Origin: Frankiales bacterium
GTDB lineage: Bacteria; Actinomycetota; Actinomycetes; Mycobacteriales; Jatrophihabitantaceae
Direction: 5' to 3'
Assembly: GCA_025966315.1 (NCBI GenBank)
Contig: JAOPUZ010000023.1
Location: forward strand, 62,001 to 126,000
Length of the DNA stretch: 64,000 bases
In this document: in pieces, positions 47,376 through 56,909 of the stretch
How the letters are laid out: every line of letters begins with the position of its first letter
Position numbering within the stretch: position 1 is the first letter of the stretch
Made by a program: the position numbers and the translations under genes
Notes under the pieces: model-generated
Seen by the model: only the letters and a program-made list of their open reading frames with translations
Database searches by the model: none
Told to the model about the DNA's origin: nothing

Positions 47376-48599
47376 TCAGTCGCCCAGCAAAGCATCGACG
47401 AATTGTTCGGGATCGAACGGGGCCAGATCGTCCGGACCTTCACCCAGCCCGATGAGCTTGACCGGCACACCCAGCTCGCGCTGCACACTGATCACGATGC
47501 CGCCTTTGGCGGTGCCGTCCAGCTTCGTCAGCACCACGCCGGTGACGTCGGCCACCTCGGTGAAGACCCGCGCCTGGATCAATCCGTTCTGCCCGGTCGT
47601 CGCGTCGAGGACCAGCAGGGTTTCGTCAATTGGTCCATGCTTCTCGATGACTCGCTTTACCTTGCCCAGCTCGTCCATCAAGCCGACCTTGGTGTGCAAT
47701 CGCCCGGCAGTGTCGATGAGGACCGTGTCCACATGCTGATCGCGGCCCTGTTTCACGGCGTCGAAGGCCACGCTCGCGGGATCGCCGCCTTCTGGTCCGC
47801 GTACCGTTTCAGCGCCGACCCGAGACCCCCACGTTTGCAGCTGGTCCGCGGCCGCGGCCCGAAACGTGTCGGCGGCCCCGAGCAGCACGGTGCGACCGTC
47901 GGCGACCAGGACCCGGGCCAGCTTGCCGCAGGTCGTCGTCTTGCCCGTCCCGTTGACCCCGACGACCAGCACCACGGCCGGCACGTCCCCGGTCGGGACG
48001 GTGTGCAGGGTGCGATCGAGTTCGGGCTGCAACGCCCGGACGAGCTCCTCGGCCAGCAACGCCCGTAATTCGCCTTGGCTGCGGGTGCCCAGCACCTGCG
48101 TGCGGGTGCGCAACGCGGTGACGATGTCATTGGTTGCGCCGACGCCGACATCGGCGAGCAGTAAGGCTTCTTCGACCTCTTCCCAGGCATCCTCGTCGAG
48201 AGCGTCCCGGGACAGCACCGAGAGCAGTCCGCGGCCCAGCGACGTCTGCGATCGGGCCAGCCGGGCTCGCAGTCGCTGCATCCGGCCGGCGGTCGGTTCC
48301 GGAACGTCCAGTTCGGGCCGGCGGACCGGCGGCGGCAACACCTCGTCCGCGGGCGGGACATCCGTGTCGGTCGAGCCGGCACCGGCGGTCGACGGCGGGG
48401 GCTCGACATCGGGCGGTACCGTCGCCGGCCCGGGAGGTGCAAGCGTGGTCGACCTGCCGGGGCCGGGCGTCGTCGATTCCGGCGGGGCGGTATCGCGCGG
48501 TGCGCCCAGCGACCGGCGGCGGCGGGGAATGACCAGCGACGCGGCCAGGCCGGCGGCGACGACGAGCACCACCAGGACGATCACAATCACTTCGAGCAC
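47376..48599 (-). CDS. ftsY: Signal recognition particle receptor FtsY
   Basis: A 407-residue GTPase, the membrane partner of Ffh. An N-terminal membrane helix (MLEVIVIVLVVLVVAAGLAA) replaces the charged domain of enteric FtsY, followed by a Pro/Gly-rich linker, the N domain and the G domain (GVNGTGKTTTCGKLARVL, DTAGRLHTKVGLMDEL, LTKLDGTAKGGIVIS). GTG start. Sits downstream of the L,D-transpeptidase and smc in the standard actinobacterial order. Confidence 0.96.
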   Translation of the reverse strand: MLEVIVIVLVVLVVAAGLAASLVIPRRRRSLGAPRDTAPPESTTPGPGRSTTLAPPGPATVPPDVEPPPSTAGAGSTDTDVPPADEVLPPPVRRPELDVPEPTAGRMQRLRARLARSQTSLGRGLLSVLSRDALDEDAWEEVEEALLLADVGVGATNDIVTALRTRTQVLGTRSQGELRALLAEELVRALQPELDRTLHTVPTGDVPAVVLVVGVNGTGKTTTCGKLARVLVADGRTVLLGAADTFRAAAADQLQTWGSRVGAETVRGPEGGDPASVAFDAVKQGRDQHVDTVLIDTAGRLHTKVGLMDELGKVKRVIEKHGPIDETLLVLDATTGQNGLIQARVFTEVADVTGVVLTKLDGTAKGGIVISVQRELGVPVKLIGLGEGPDDLAPFDPEQFVDALLGD

Positions 48600-48658
48600 G
48601 GGCTCATCCTGTCAGTCGTTAAGGGTGGGGATGCGGGCCGGAAGGTCCGGACGGGCGA

Positions 48659-49699
48659 TCAGCGAGTCTTGACCGCGCCGCCGGTGAGCCAGGTCGTCCA
48701 GCTGACGTTCCAGTCGCCGTAGCCGGTGCCCAACTGCATGGCCGGGCCGTTGGCGTTCGGGAACTTGACCACGTCGCCGACCTCGAGGTAGTTGTACAGC
48801 CGCTTCGCGTCGTTCGGCAGCAGATTGGTACAGCCGTTGGAGGTGCTGCGCTGCCCGATGTTGGCCACGTTCCACGGGGCGGAGTGCAGGTACTCGCCGC
48901 CGTAGGTGAGCCGTTGGGTCCACTGGACGTGCGGGTCGAAATAGCCCGGGCCGGTCATCGAGATATCGGCGCCCTTTTCCATGATGACCTTGGTGCCTCG
49001 GGAGGTCGGCGTGTTCGAGGCGCCGAGCGAGACCGGAAACTTGCCGTAGAGCTTGCCGTCGGTCATGACGGTCATGACCAGGGTGGCCGCGTTCACGGTG
49101 GCGATCTTGGCCGCCCCGGTCGAGATGGCGAGGGTCAGGCTGTCGTCATAGGTCAGGCCCTTGCCCGCGGTCATGCCCTTCACGGGCAGGCTCATCCGAA
49201 TCTGGGCGTGTGCCGGCCAGTAGCCGGCCAGCCGATAGTGCGCTTCCATCGCTGATCCCGCGTGGGCGGTTCGTTCGAAGTACCAGGCCCCGCTGGCCTT
49301 CTTGCCGTTGACGGTGACCGAGGTTGCCGCGGAAAAAGCGCGGGCGTCGGTGGGGGGCCGATTGAACCAGGCGATGATCGGCATACCCACGCCGAAGCTC
49401 GCCCCGTCGGCTTCGAGCAGCGACACGTGGACCGGCTTCGTCGGGACGGCCGGCTTGGTCGGCGCGCTGGTCGAGGGCGTGGCGCTGGGCGACGGCGAAC
49501 CGGAAACCGGCGATGCGGCCGTGCCGGAAGCCGAGGCGGACGTGGACCCGGCACCGCCGGACACACCAGATGATGCTCCGGCGTTCGGTTGCGGCGCCTG
49601 GCTGCAACCGGCCAGCAGACCGACCACCAGCAGGACGGTCACAAGCACGCAGGCACGACGGGACCAGATGACAGGCAGGATCAATCTTCGGGCGACCAC
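48659..49699 (-). CDS. L,D-transpeptidase lipoprotein (Ig-like plus YkuD domains)
   Basis: A 346-residue protein that makes 3-3 cross-links in peptidoglycan. Lipobox LLVVGLLAGCSQ gives Cys at about residue 32. A Ser/Thr/Pro spacer, an Ig-like domain and the YkuD domain (TNAATLVMTVMTDGKLYGKFPVSLG) follow, with the catalytic stretch LHSAPWNVANIGQRSTSNGCTNL. The upstream catalytic His and the Cys are kept, but the usual SHGC reads SNGC (His to Asn). It resembles mycobacterial LdtMt2-type proteins. GTG 49699 is the most upstream start and gives a full signal. Confidence 0.9.
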   Translation of the reverse strand: MVARRLILPVIWSRRACVLVTVLLVVGLLAGCSQAPQPNAGASSGVSGGAGSTSASASGTAASPVSGSPSPSATPSTSAPTKPAVPTKPVHVSLLEADGASFGVGMPIIAWFNRPPTDARAFSAATSVTVNGKKASGAWYFERTAHAGSAMEAHYRLAGYWPAHAQIRMSLPVKGMTAGKGLTYDDSLTLAISTGAAKIATVNAATLVMTVMTDGKLYGKFPVSLGASNTPTSRGTKVIMEKGADISMTGPGYFDPHVQWTQRLTYGGEYLHSAPWNVANIGQRSTSNGCTNLLPNDAKRLYNYLEVGDVVKFPNANGPAMQLGTGYGDWNVSWTTWLTGGAVKTR

Positions 49700-49783
49700 G
49701 GAGAGCCACGGTACCTGGCGAACCTGCGGGAGAGCTTCGCGAAACGGCCAGTCGCGGTATCCGTGACCGCATCGGCCGGCAAG

Positions 49784-52700
49784 CTACAACGCCGCAGGCT
49801 CCAGCACTTCCGTCGAATCGTGCAGCCGCTGGCTGATCACCTGCGTTATCCCGTCACCGCGCATCGTCACGCCGTACAGGGCGTCCGCGACCTCCATGGT
49901 GCGCTTCTGGTGGGTGATGATGATCAGCTGGCTACTGGCCCGCAGCTCACCGATCAAGCCGACCAACCGGCCCAAGTTCACGTCGTCGAGTGCGGCTTCG
50001 ACCTCGTCCATGACGTAGAACGGGCTAGGGCGGGCGCGGAAAATGGCGACCAGCAAGGCGACCGCGGTCAACGACCGCTCGCCGCCGGACAGCAGAGACA
50101 GCCGCTTGACCTTCTTACCCGGCGGCCGGGCTTCCACATCGATACCGGTGAGCAGCATGTCGTCCGGTTCGGTCAGCACCAGGCGCCCCTCCCCGCCCGG
50201 GAACAGCGTGGCGAACACGATCTCGAACTCGCGAGCCACGTCGTGGTAGGCGGCCGTGAAAACCTCGAGAATCCGGTCGTCCACCTCTTTCACCACGGTG
50301 AGCAGATCCCGGCGGGTGTTCTTCAGATCCTCCAGTTGAGCGGCCAGGAACTGGTGGCGTTCCTCCAGCGCGGCGAACTCCTCCAAGGCGAGCGGATTCA
50401 CCTTCCCCAGCAACGCCAGATCACGTTCTGCCCGGGCCGCGCGCTTTTCTTGCGTCGGCCGGTCGTACGGACCGGGCGGTGGCGCCACCACCGATTCGCC
50501 CCGCTCGCTGGCCACCGTGTATTCGGCCAGTTCCTGGGCCGAGGGCGGCACCAGCTGGTCGGGACCGTAATCGTTGACCAGCACGCTCAGCTCGATGCCG
50601 TACTCCTCCACGGCCCGCACCTGCAGAGCCTCGATGCGCAATCGCTGTTCGGCCCGCGCCACCTCGTCGCGGTGCACGGCATCGGTGAGCTGCGCGAGTT
50701 CGGCGCCGAGCTCGCGGCCTCGCGAACGGGCCGTGGCCAGCTGGGTTTCCCGCTCCCGCCGGGTCTCTTGCCCGGCGTCGCGTTCGGCGGCGGCCCGGAC
50801 GAGCAGCGCCGTGAGTTCTTCGAGCGCCACGTCGGCCGCGGCCCGGACCGATTCGGCCACCACGGCCGCTTCGGCGCGCTTGACTCGAGCCGCTTGTTGC
50901 TCGGCGCGTGCCTGCCGTTCGGTGTTGGCGGCGCGGGCAAGCTGATCGGCCCGACCGGTCAGCGCGCGGACTCGTTCCTCCTGCGTTCGGACGGCGAGCC
51001 GTACGTCCATCTCTGCCTGCCGGGCCTCGGCCACGACAAGCACCCGGGCGTCGCGCTCGGCGACCGAGGGTTCCTGCTCGCTCGGCTCGGCTTCGGCCAG
51101 CCGCAGGCGTTCTTCCAGCTCGACCAGACCCGCCAGATCTGAATCGCGGGCCTCCTCGGCCGCGGTGCGAGCCAGATCCAGTCGATCAGCCTCGGCCTCG
51201 GCGGCTCGTCCGGCCTGCGCCAGCTCAGCCAGCCGTTCGGCCACCGCGTTGAGCTGGGCGTCCGATTCGTGCAGCGCGACCAGCGTGGACTCCACCGCGG
51301 CACCGAGTTCGGCGACCTCGGCGGTGACCGACAGCAGTTCCGAGCCCAGTCGCTCGGCCGTGGCCGAGGCATCGGCCGCGCGCTGTTCCGCTTCATCGAC
51401 GGCGGCCAGGATCTCGATGGCCCCGGGGCTGCTGGACGAACCGCCGAAAGCCCAGTTACGACTCAGCACGTCACCGTCCCGAGTGACTGCGCGCAGCCTC
51501 GGATCATCCACGATGACCGCGACCGCCGCAGTGAGGTCGTCCACCAACACGACACCGGCCAGCGCCTGCGTCACCGCAACCTGAAGTGCGGGCGGAGCAG
51601 TGACAACCTCGACCGCCCAGCGGGCGCCGAGCGGTAGCGGTTGCTGCGCGCCGCCCGGATCGGGCGAACCACCACCGACGAGCAAGCCGGCTCGGCCTGC
51701 CTCGGCAGACTTCAACAACGCCAGCGCGGCCGTTGCGTCGGCGGAGTCAGCGACCGCGACGGCGTCGGCCAGCGCACCCAGGGCGGCGGTGATCGCCGCC
51801 TCATAACCGGCCTGCACCGACAACAAGGCTGCGACCGAGCCGAGTACCCCGGGCAGGTCCGCGCCGGCGGCCAGCAGCGCTCCCGCGCCGTCCTTGCGCT
51901 CCAGACCCATCGCCAACGCCTCGCGTCGCGCCGTCCAGGTCGAGTGTTCGCGCTCAGCGTCGCGTTCGGCGGTGCGGAGTTCGTCCAGCCGGGCCTTGGC
52001 CTGCTCATAGCCCGCGACCGCATTCTCGTGCCTGCTGTCGAGGTCGAGTTCGCCGTCGTCGAGAGCGCCCACTTCGCCCTGGGCCTGAGCCAGTTCGGCG
52101 GCCGAGGCGGCGGCCCGTTGCCGAGTCTGTTCCGCGGCCGCGCCGATCCGGGCAATCTCATCGCCGCCGGCCGAAGCGCGGGTGCGCAACGCGTTGACCT
52201 GGCCCGCAAGTTTTGCCAAGCCCTCGCGCCGGTCGGCCACCGCCCGCGCGGCGGCGACCAGGGCGCGTTCTGAATCGGCCAGGGTTCGTTCGGCGTCCTG
52301 CCGGCTGCTGACCGCCGCTGCGAGGTCGGCCCGGCTGGCCTCCAGCGCGGCGACCATGGTGGTTTCACGTTCCCGAAGCTCAGCCGCCTCGGCGTCCAGC
52401 TCGGCCGGATCGCGACCGCGGCGCTCCTCTTCGGCGAAGTCGGCGAGGTGGCGCAATCGCTCGGCCGCGAGGGTCCGGGTGCCGCGGAAGCGTTCCTGTT
52501 GGGAGGACAGCGTGAAGAAGATCTCTTGGGCGGCCGTTACCGCGGGCGCGTCGGCCGCCAGCGACTTCTCCAATTCCGTTTCCGCGGCGGTGGCTTCGGC
52601 CAGCGCCTGTTCCACGGAGCTACGGCGGGCACGCATCGCTTCTTCGTCCGCGACTTCGGCTTCGACCGTGTGCTGCAACGTGATCAGGTCGTCGGCAAGC

Positions 52701-53386
52701 AGCCGGAGCCGGGAATCGCGCAGTTCCGATTGCACGCCCGCGGCCCGCCGGGCCACTTCGGCCTGCCGCCCGAGCGGCTTCAGCTGCCGGCGCAGCTCAC
52801 CGGTCAAGTCGTTGAGTCGGGTCAGGTTGGCCTGCATGGCGTCGAGCTTGCGAACCGCGCGCTCTTTGCGCTTGCGGTGTTTGAGAACGCCCGCGGCCTC
52901 TTCGATGAAACCTCGTCGATCCTCCGGCCGAGCCTGCAGGACGGAGTCCAGCTGGCCCTGGCCGACGATGACGTGCATCTCGCGGCCGATGCCGGAGTCG
53001 GAAAGCAGCTCTTGGATGTCGAGCAGCCGGGCGCTGTCACCGTTGATCTCGTACTCGCTCGCGCCGTCGCGGAACATCCGCCGGGTGATCGACACCTCGG
53101 TGTAGTCGATCGGCAATGCGTTGTCGGTGTTGTCGATCGTCAGCGTGACTTCGGCCCGGCCCAGCGGCGGACGGCCCGCGGTCCCGGCAAAGATGACGTC
53201 TTCCATCTTGCCGCCGCGCAGGGCTTTGGCGCCCTGCTCGCCAAGCACCCAGGCGATCGCGTCAACGACATTGGACTTGCCGGACCCGTTCGGGCCGACG
53301 ACCGCGGTGATCCCGGGCTCGAAGCGAAGCGTGGTGGCCGAGGCGAAGGACTTGAAGCCCTTCAGGGTCAGCGACTTGAGATGCAC
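49784..53386 (-). CDS. smc: Chromosome segregation protein SMC
   Basis: A 1200-residue condensin ATPase. Walker A VVGPNGSGKSNVVDAIAWVLGEQG lies near residue 30 and the signature/Walker B pair LLSGGERSLTAVALLVAIFRARPSPFYVMDEVEAALDD near 1100. Two long Ala/Glu/Arg coiled-coil arms flank the hinge (LPGVLGSVAALLSVQAGYEAAITAALGALADAV) around residues 510-650. It acts with ScpA/B in chromosome organisation. Start GTG 53386. Neighbours ftsY and acyP-mutM-rnc are conserved. Confidence 0.97.
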   Translation of the reverse strand: MHLKSLTLKGFKSFASATTLRFEPGITAVVGPNGSGKSNVVDAIAWVLGEQGAKALRGGKMEDVIFAGTAGRPPLGRAEVTLTIDNTDNALPIDYTEVSITRRMFRDGASEYEINGDSARLLDIQELLSDSGIGREMHVIVGQGQLDSVLQARPEDRRGFIEEAAGVLKHRKRKERAVRKLDAMQANLTRLNDLTGELRRQLKPLGRQAEVARRAAGVQSELRDSRLRLLADDLITLQHTVEAEVADEEAMRARRSSVEQALAEATAAETELEKSLAADAPAVTAAQEIFFTLSSQQERFRGTRTLAAERLRHLADFAEEERRGRDPAELDAEAAELRERETTMVAALEASRADLAAAVSSRQDAERTLADSERALVAAARAVADRREGLAKLAGQVNALRTRASAGGDEIARIGAAAEQTRQRAAASAAELAQAQGEVGALDDGELDLDSRHENAVAGYEQAKARLDELRTAERDAEREHSTWTARREALAMGLERKDGAGALLAAGADLPGVLGSVAALLSVQAGYEAAITAALGALADAVAVADSADATAALALLKSAEAGRAGLLVGGGSPDPGGAQQPLPLGARWAVEVVTAPPALQVAVTQALAGVVLVDDLTAAVAVIVDDPRLRAVTRDGDVLSRNWAFGGSSSSPGAIEILAAVDEAEQRAADASATAERLGSELLSVTAEVAELGAAVESTLVALHESDAQLNAVAERLAELAQAGRAAEAEADRLDLARTAAEEARDSDLAGLVELEERLRLAEAEPSEQEPSVAERDARVLVVAEARQAEMDVRLAVRTQEERVRALTGRADQLARAANTERQARAEQQAARVKRAEAAVVAESVRAAADVALEELTALLVRAAAERDAGQETRRERETQLATARSRGRELGAELAQLTDAVHRDEVARAEQRLRIEALQVRAVEEYGIELSVLVNDYGPDQLVPPSAQELAEYTVASERGESVVAPPPGPYDRPTQEKRAARAERDLALLGKVNPLALEEFAALEERHQFLAAQLEDLKNTRRDLLTVVKEVDDRILEVFTAAYHDVAREFEIVFATLFPGGEGRLVLTEPDDMLLTGIDVEARPPGKKVKRLSLLSGGERSLTAVALLVAIFRARPSPFYVMDEVEAALDDVNLGRLVGLIGELRASSQLIIITHQKRTMEVADALYGVTMRGDGITQVISQRLHDSTEVLEPAAL

Positions 53387-53456
53387 ACGGGCTCCGGTCG
53401 GGGTACGTCAGCGGGGTTTAACCCGAGAGGCTACCCGCGCTGGTGTGCCACGACGC

Positions 53457-53645
53457 TCAGGCCAGCGCAGATTCCGAGCTGGTAATTCGATGAAGTTCGT
53501 CGAGGAAGTTGGCGGACTCGCGTTCGGTGCGAAGCTGCGCGAGTTCTGCTTCCAGATCACGAATGCGTACTCGCAGACGAGCCGCTTCCTCGATGAGATG
53601 TAGATCAGCTGTGGTGGGGAGGTGTCCCAATAACGCCCTGGCCAT
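53457..53645 (-). CDS. Small coiled-coil protein (62 residues), unknown function
   Basis: ATG 53645 (upstream GTG/ATG alternatives add 5 residues) gives MARALLGHLPTTADLHLIEE and then a heptad-rich stretch AARLRVRIRDLEAELAQLRTERE. It is charged, with a short N-terminal ALLGHL motif, and sits between acyP and smc on their strand. AAAGG precedes it at acceptable distance. The compact design suggests a dimeric coiled coil, perhaps an adaptor. I do not recognise the family. The 220 bases on its upstream side look like a promoter region. Confidence 0.6.
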   Translation of the reverse strand: MARALLGHLPTTADLHLIEEAARLRVRIRDLEAELAQLRTERESANFLDELHRITSSESALA

Positions 53646-53761
53646 GTGACGACCTTTCACGGACGAACTCGACTGTCGCAGCGGGCCAACAAGCGGTCAG
53701 GGTGAGCCTGACATAAGCGTCGTGAGCCGTCGGGGATCAGCCGGTCGAAAAAACGGATTTC

Positions 53762-53779
53762 TGTCACACCATGGTGACA
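53762..53779. promoter_or_regulatory. Inverted repeat TGTCAC-N6-GTGACA
   Basis: Perfect 6-bp arms, TGTCAC at 53762-53767 and GTGACA at 53774-53779, lie in an AT-richer 220-base gap between acyP and the small coiled-coil gene. The arrangement suits a dimeric helix-turn-helix repressor or Crp-like factor. It lies 117 bases upstream of the small gene's start. Confidence 0.55.
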
Positions 53780-53880
53780 CTGCAATCGCCCAGAAACAAA
53801 TCCCTGCTTATGTGTGTTGCCTCGTATTCACTGTGAACACCTGCCGCACACTGGCCGGTCGCCGGATAGACCGCAATTGT

Positions 53881-54156
53881 TCACTTTTCCACGAACCCGG
53901 TCAGCTGACCGTGGGCGGCGCTGAACCGTTCACCCACCTCGTCCACCCGGCCGGGAGCGTCCGCGCCGTGCAGCCGGGACAGCAGCGAACGCAGGTCAGG
54001 TTCGGCTCCCTCGGCCACCACCTCGACCCGGCCGTCGGCCAGATTCTTCGCCCACCCGGTGAGCCCGAGTTCGAGCGCCCGGGCCCGCGTCCACCAGCGG
54101 AATCCGACCCCCTGGACGTCACCGTGCACCCAGGCGGTCATCCGAACATCCGTCAT
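53881..54156 (-). CDS. acyP: Acylphosphatase
   Basis: A protein of 91 residues from ATG 54156, overlapping the mutM stop by 4 bases. [45 protein letters not shown] contains the phosphate loop with catalytic Arg (GVGFRWW) and Asn ([10 protein letters not shown]). It hydrolyses acyl phosphates. Conserved between mutM and smc in actinobacteria. Confidence 0.95.
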   Translation of the reverse strand: MTDVRMTAWVHGDVQGVGFRWWTRARALELGLTGWAKNLADGRVEVVAEGAEPDLRSLLSRLHGADAPGRVDEVGERFSAAHGQLTGFVEK

Positions 54157-55046
54157 CCCCGTACCCCGTCGGCTCCAGTTCGGCGTCGGGGAACCGGCTG
54201 GCAGACCGGACAGAAGTAGGACGAGCGGTTCATCCAGGCCACCCGGCTGATCGGCGAACCGCAGCGCGGACACGCTTGGCCGACCCGTCCGTACGCGTTC
54301 AACGACCGGTCGAAGTAGCCGCTCTGCCCGTTGACGTTGACGTACAACGAATCGAAGGACGTGCCGCCGGCGGCGAGCGCGTCACCGAAGACGGTTCGCA
54401 ATTGCGACACCAACGATCGCAGCGTCGGCCGGCTGAGCCGATCGGTGGGACGATCCCCGTGCAGTCGAGCCGCCCACAGCGCTTCGTCGGCGTAGATATT
54501 GCCCACGCCCGAGATCGACGACTGATCCAGCAGCGCACGCTTGATCGTGGTGTGCCGGCCCCGAACCCGCCGTACCCAGCCTTCGTCGTCGAATTGCGGA
54601 TCCAGCGGGTCACGGGCAATGTGGGCGATGCCGCTCGGTACCGTGTCGGCGCCGTCCACGGTGGGCACCAGCTTGTCCAGATGCAGGCCGCCGAATGTCC
54701 GTTGATCGACGAATCGGAGTTGCTGCCCGGCGTCGGCGAAGCTGAACCGCGCTCGCAGATGTGGTCCGTCGTCGGCGTCCGCCGCGAGCACCAGCAACTG
54801 GCCACTCATCCCCAGGTGGGCGATCAGGCAGTCCGGGCCGCCGTCGAGCGGTAGCCACAGGTATTTGCCGCGCCGCTGAGCCGAGCTGATCGTTCGACCG
54901 GCCAGCCGAGCGGCGAAGTCCGCGGCCCCAGGCAGATGCCGACGGCCAGCCCGGGGATGCAGCAGGTCGAAGGTGTCGATCGTGCGACCGACCACCCACC
55001 GTTGCAGTCCGAGGCGGACGGTTTCCACTTCGGGAAGTTCGGGCAA
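54153..55046 (-). CDS. mutM: Formamidopyrimidine-DNA glycosylase
   Basis: A 297-residue base-excision enzyme for 8-oxoguanine. [16 protein letters not shown] at the start places the catalytic Pro2 and Glu3 directly after a TTG-coded Met. Lys is in [14 protein letters not shown]-like context, the H2TH motif is [18 protein letters not shown], and the C-terminal zinc finger is [24 protein letters not shown]. 6 bases after rnc. Confidence 0.96.
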   Translation of the reverse strand: MPELPEVETVRLGLQRWVVGRTIDTFDLLHPRAGRRHLPGAADFAARLAGRTISSAQRRGKYLWLPLDGGPDCLIAHLGMSGQLLVLAADADDGPHLRARFSFADAGQQLRFVDQRTFGGLHLDKLVPTVDGADTVPSGIAHIARDPLDPQFDDEGWVRRVRGRHTTIKRALLDQSSISGVGNIYADEALWAARLHGDRPTDRLSRPTLRSLVSQLRTVFGDALAAGGTSFDSLYVNVNGQSGYFDRSLNAYGRVGQACPRCGSPISRVAWMNRSSYFCPVCQPVPRRRTGADGVRG

Positions 55047-55052
55047 GCCGTC

Positions 55053-55769
55053 TCAGGCTTCCACGTTGAGGGCGCGCCAGGCCGTTTCGGCGGCGGCCTG
55101 CTCGGCTTCCTTCTTGTTGCGACCCGGGCAGGCGCCGTACTGCTGGCCGCCCACCAACGCCGATGCCGTGAACGCCTTGGCGTGGTCGGGGCCTTCGGAG
55201 GTGATCACGTACTCCGGGACACCAAGCCCGCGGAGCGCGGTCAGTTCCTGCAGGGAGGTCTTCCAGTCCAGCCCGGCGCCGTGCGCGGAGGCGTTGGCCA
55301 TCACCGAATCGAAGAGCCGATGCACGACCTCGGACGCGACCGCGATGCCGTGCTCGAGATGAATGGCACCAAGGATCGCCTCCAAGGTGTCGGCCAGGAT
55401 CGAGGACTTGTCGCGGCCACCGGTGGCGTCCTCGCCCCGCCCGAGCAGGACGTACTTGCCGATGCCGTCGTCGCCGATGCCCCGGGCGACATCGGCGAGC
55501 GCGCGCATGTTCACCACCGAGGCCCGCAACTTGGCGAGCTTGCCTTCGGGAAGCTCCGGGTGGGCGCGATACAACGACTCGGTGACCACGATGCCGAGCA
55601 CCGAATCGCCGAGGAATTCCAGTCGCTCGTTGTGCGGGACGTCGCCGTTCTCGTAGGCGAACGAGCGATGGGTCAGGGCACGACGGAAAAGCTCGGCGTC
55701 CATTTCGACGCCGAGCTCAGCCGCGAGCTCAGCCGGATCTGCGGCCGACGGAGTTCTGCCCGCCTTCAC
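55053..55769 (-). CDS. rnc: Ribonuclease III
   Basis: A protein of 238 residues using GTG 55769, which has GAGGG 7 bases ahead. ATG 55829 and GTG 55793 are in frame, but the first would overlap rpmF by 29 bases. The signature [22 protein letters not shown] carries the catalytic acids, followed by [22 protein letters not shown] and a C-terminal dsRNA-binding domain ([14 protein letters not shown] ... [19 protein letters not shown]). Processes rRNA and double-stranded RNA. Part of rpmF-rnc-mutM-acyP-smc-ftsY. Confidence 0.95.
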   Translation of the reverse strand: MKAGRTPSAADPAELAAELGVEMDAELFRRALTHRSFAYENGDVPHNERLEFLGDSVLGIVVTESLYRAHPELPEGKLAKLRASVVNMRALADVARGIGDDGIGKYVLLGRGEDATGGRDKSSILADTLEAILGAIHLEHGIAVASEVVHRLFDSVMANASAHGAGLDWKTSLQELTALRGLGVPEYVITSEGPDHAKAFTASALVGGQQYGACPGRNKKEAEQAAAETAWRALNVEA

Positions 55770-55800
55770 GGATGTGCCCTCTGAAGCGGCCACTCGCTGA

Positions 55801-55980
55801 TCAGACTGCGAGGACCTGCCGGCCGTCATACTGACCGCAGGCGGCGCAGGCGGTGTGCGGCAGCTTGGGCTGTCCACAGGCGCGGTTCGGACAGGTGACG
55901 AGCGTCGGGGCGGTGGTCTTCCACTGCGAGCGACGCGACCTGGTGTTCGACCGCGAGGTCTTCCGCTTCGGCACGGCCAC
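55801..55980 (-). CDS. rpmF: 50S ribosomal protein L32 (zinc, C+ form)
   Basis: A protein of 59 residues from GTG 55980. [20 protein letters not shown] is the classical L32 opening, and the four zinc cysteines are in [30 protein letters not shown]. The stop at 55801 precedes rnc. It lies 69 bases downstream of the DUF177 gene, the usual pairing. Confidence 0.95.
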   Translation of the reverse strand: MAVPKRKTSRSNTRSRRSQWKTTAPTLVTCPNRACGQPKLPHTACAACGQYDGRQVLAV

Positions 55981-56049
55981 GGCGGTTACTCCTGACTATT
56001 GTTCGGATCGTACGGACGGCTCGCGCCACTGTAGGTGACGCGGTCAGCT

Positions 56050-56640
56050 TCACGGTTGAGTGTCGCTGCGGGTTTCACTTCGGGTGTCGCGGTGGGACTC
56101 ACTGCTGGCCTCACCGAACCGCTCGGCGAGAGCGGCCCAGCGAGGATCGAGCTGGGTGTGCGTGTGATCGGCCGGCAGGTCGTCGAGCCGTTCTCCACAA
56201 TCGGAGCACAAACCGGCGCAATCGGCTTGGCACAGCGGCGTCAGCGGCAAGCTGAGGACCACCACGTCACGCACGACCGGCTCGAGATCGAGATGATCGC
56301 CCTCGAGTCGGCTGACCTCATCCTCGTCGGTGGTTTTCTCGGTCAGGCTGTTCGGGTAAGCGAACAACTCGACGAAGTCGACCTCCAGCGCGTCGGTGAA
56401 ACCGATGAGACACCGCCCGCACTCACCGCGCAGCTCTGCCGTGACCGAACCGGTCGCCAGGACCCCTTCGGTAACCGACTCGATGCGAACGGTCAATGCC
56501 ATGGGCGAGCCCTCGGGCACCCCGATCATGTCCAGGCCTAGCTGCGCAGGTGCTGCCATCGGCCGCTCGTAGGTCCGGCTCAAACCCGGGCGTCGCCCCA
56601 ACTCCCTGGTGTCCAGGACGAACGGGCTACGCGGGTTCAC
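56050..56640 (-). CDS. DUF177 (YceD-like) protein
   Basis: A protein of 196 residues from GTG 56640, with GAAGG five bases upstream; an ORF extension of 29 codons looks unconserved. It begins NPRSPFVLDTRELGRRPGLSRTY. Two Cys pairs form the domain core: GECGRCLIGF and LCQADCAGLCSDCGERL. The family is linked to 23S rRNA accumulation and always sits before rpmF. The C-terminus is Ser/Arg/Asp rich (SHRDTRSETRSDT). Confidence 0.9.
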   Translation of the reverse strand: MNPRSPFVLDTRELGRRPGLSRTYERPMAAPAQLGLDMIGVPEGSPMALTVRIESVTEGVLATGSVTAELRGECGRCLIGFTDALEVDFVELFAYPNSLTEKTTDEDEVSRLEGDHLDLEPVVRDVVVLSLPLTPLCQADCAGLCSDCGERLDDLPADHTHTQLDPRWAALAERFGEASSESHRDTRSETRSDTQP

Positions 56641-56845
56641 GGTGACCTTCGGGTCGTACGGTTGGGAATCGATCTCAGCAACAACTACGCGGAAATTCGG
56701 TCTGACTGTGCAGCACAGCTCGGACATGGATCTGGCCGTCGTTCAACATACCTGAGCGGCGGGCCCACCCGGAAATCAGCGATCAGCGCCGCGGCACCCG
56801 GCCGCACCCTGTCGGGTCGGCCGACGCACGAGCGCAGCACCGGAG

Positions 56846-56902
56846 CGCCGGAGCCGGAGCGCGGCGCCGGAGCCGGAGCGCGGCGCCGGAGCGCCGGAGC
56901 GG
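56846..56902. repeat. 19-bp tandem repeat, three copies
   Basis: CGCCGGAGCCGGAGCGCGG at 56846-56864 and 56865-56883, with a variant third copy to 56902. Noncoding, just after the coiled-coil gene's stop, in the 269-base gap before the DUF177 gene. Another noncoding 19-bp triple lies at 32424-32480. Confidence 0.85.
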
Positions 56903-56909
56903 TCGGCTG

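Noticed and set aside
49589-51142. Long plus-strand frame over smc and the L,D-transpeptidase start (517 codons)
   Set aside because: Shadow of the coiled-coil coding strand; no recognisable motif.
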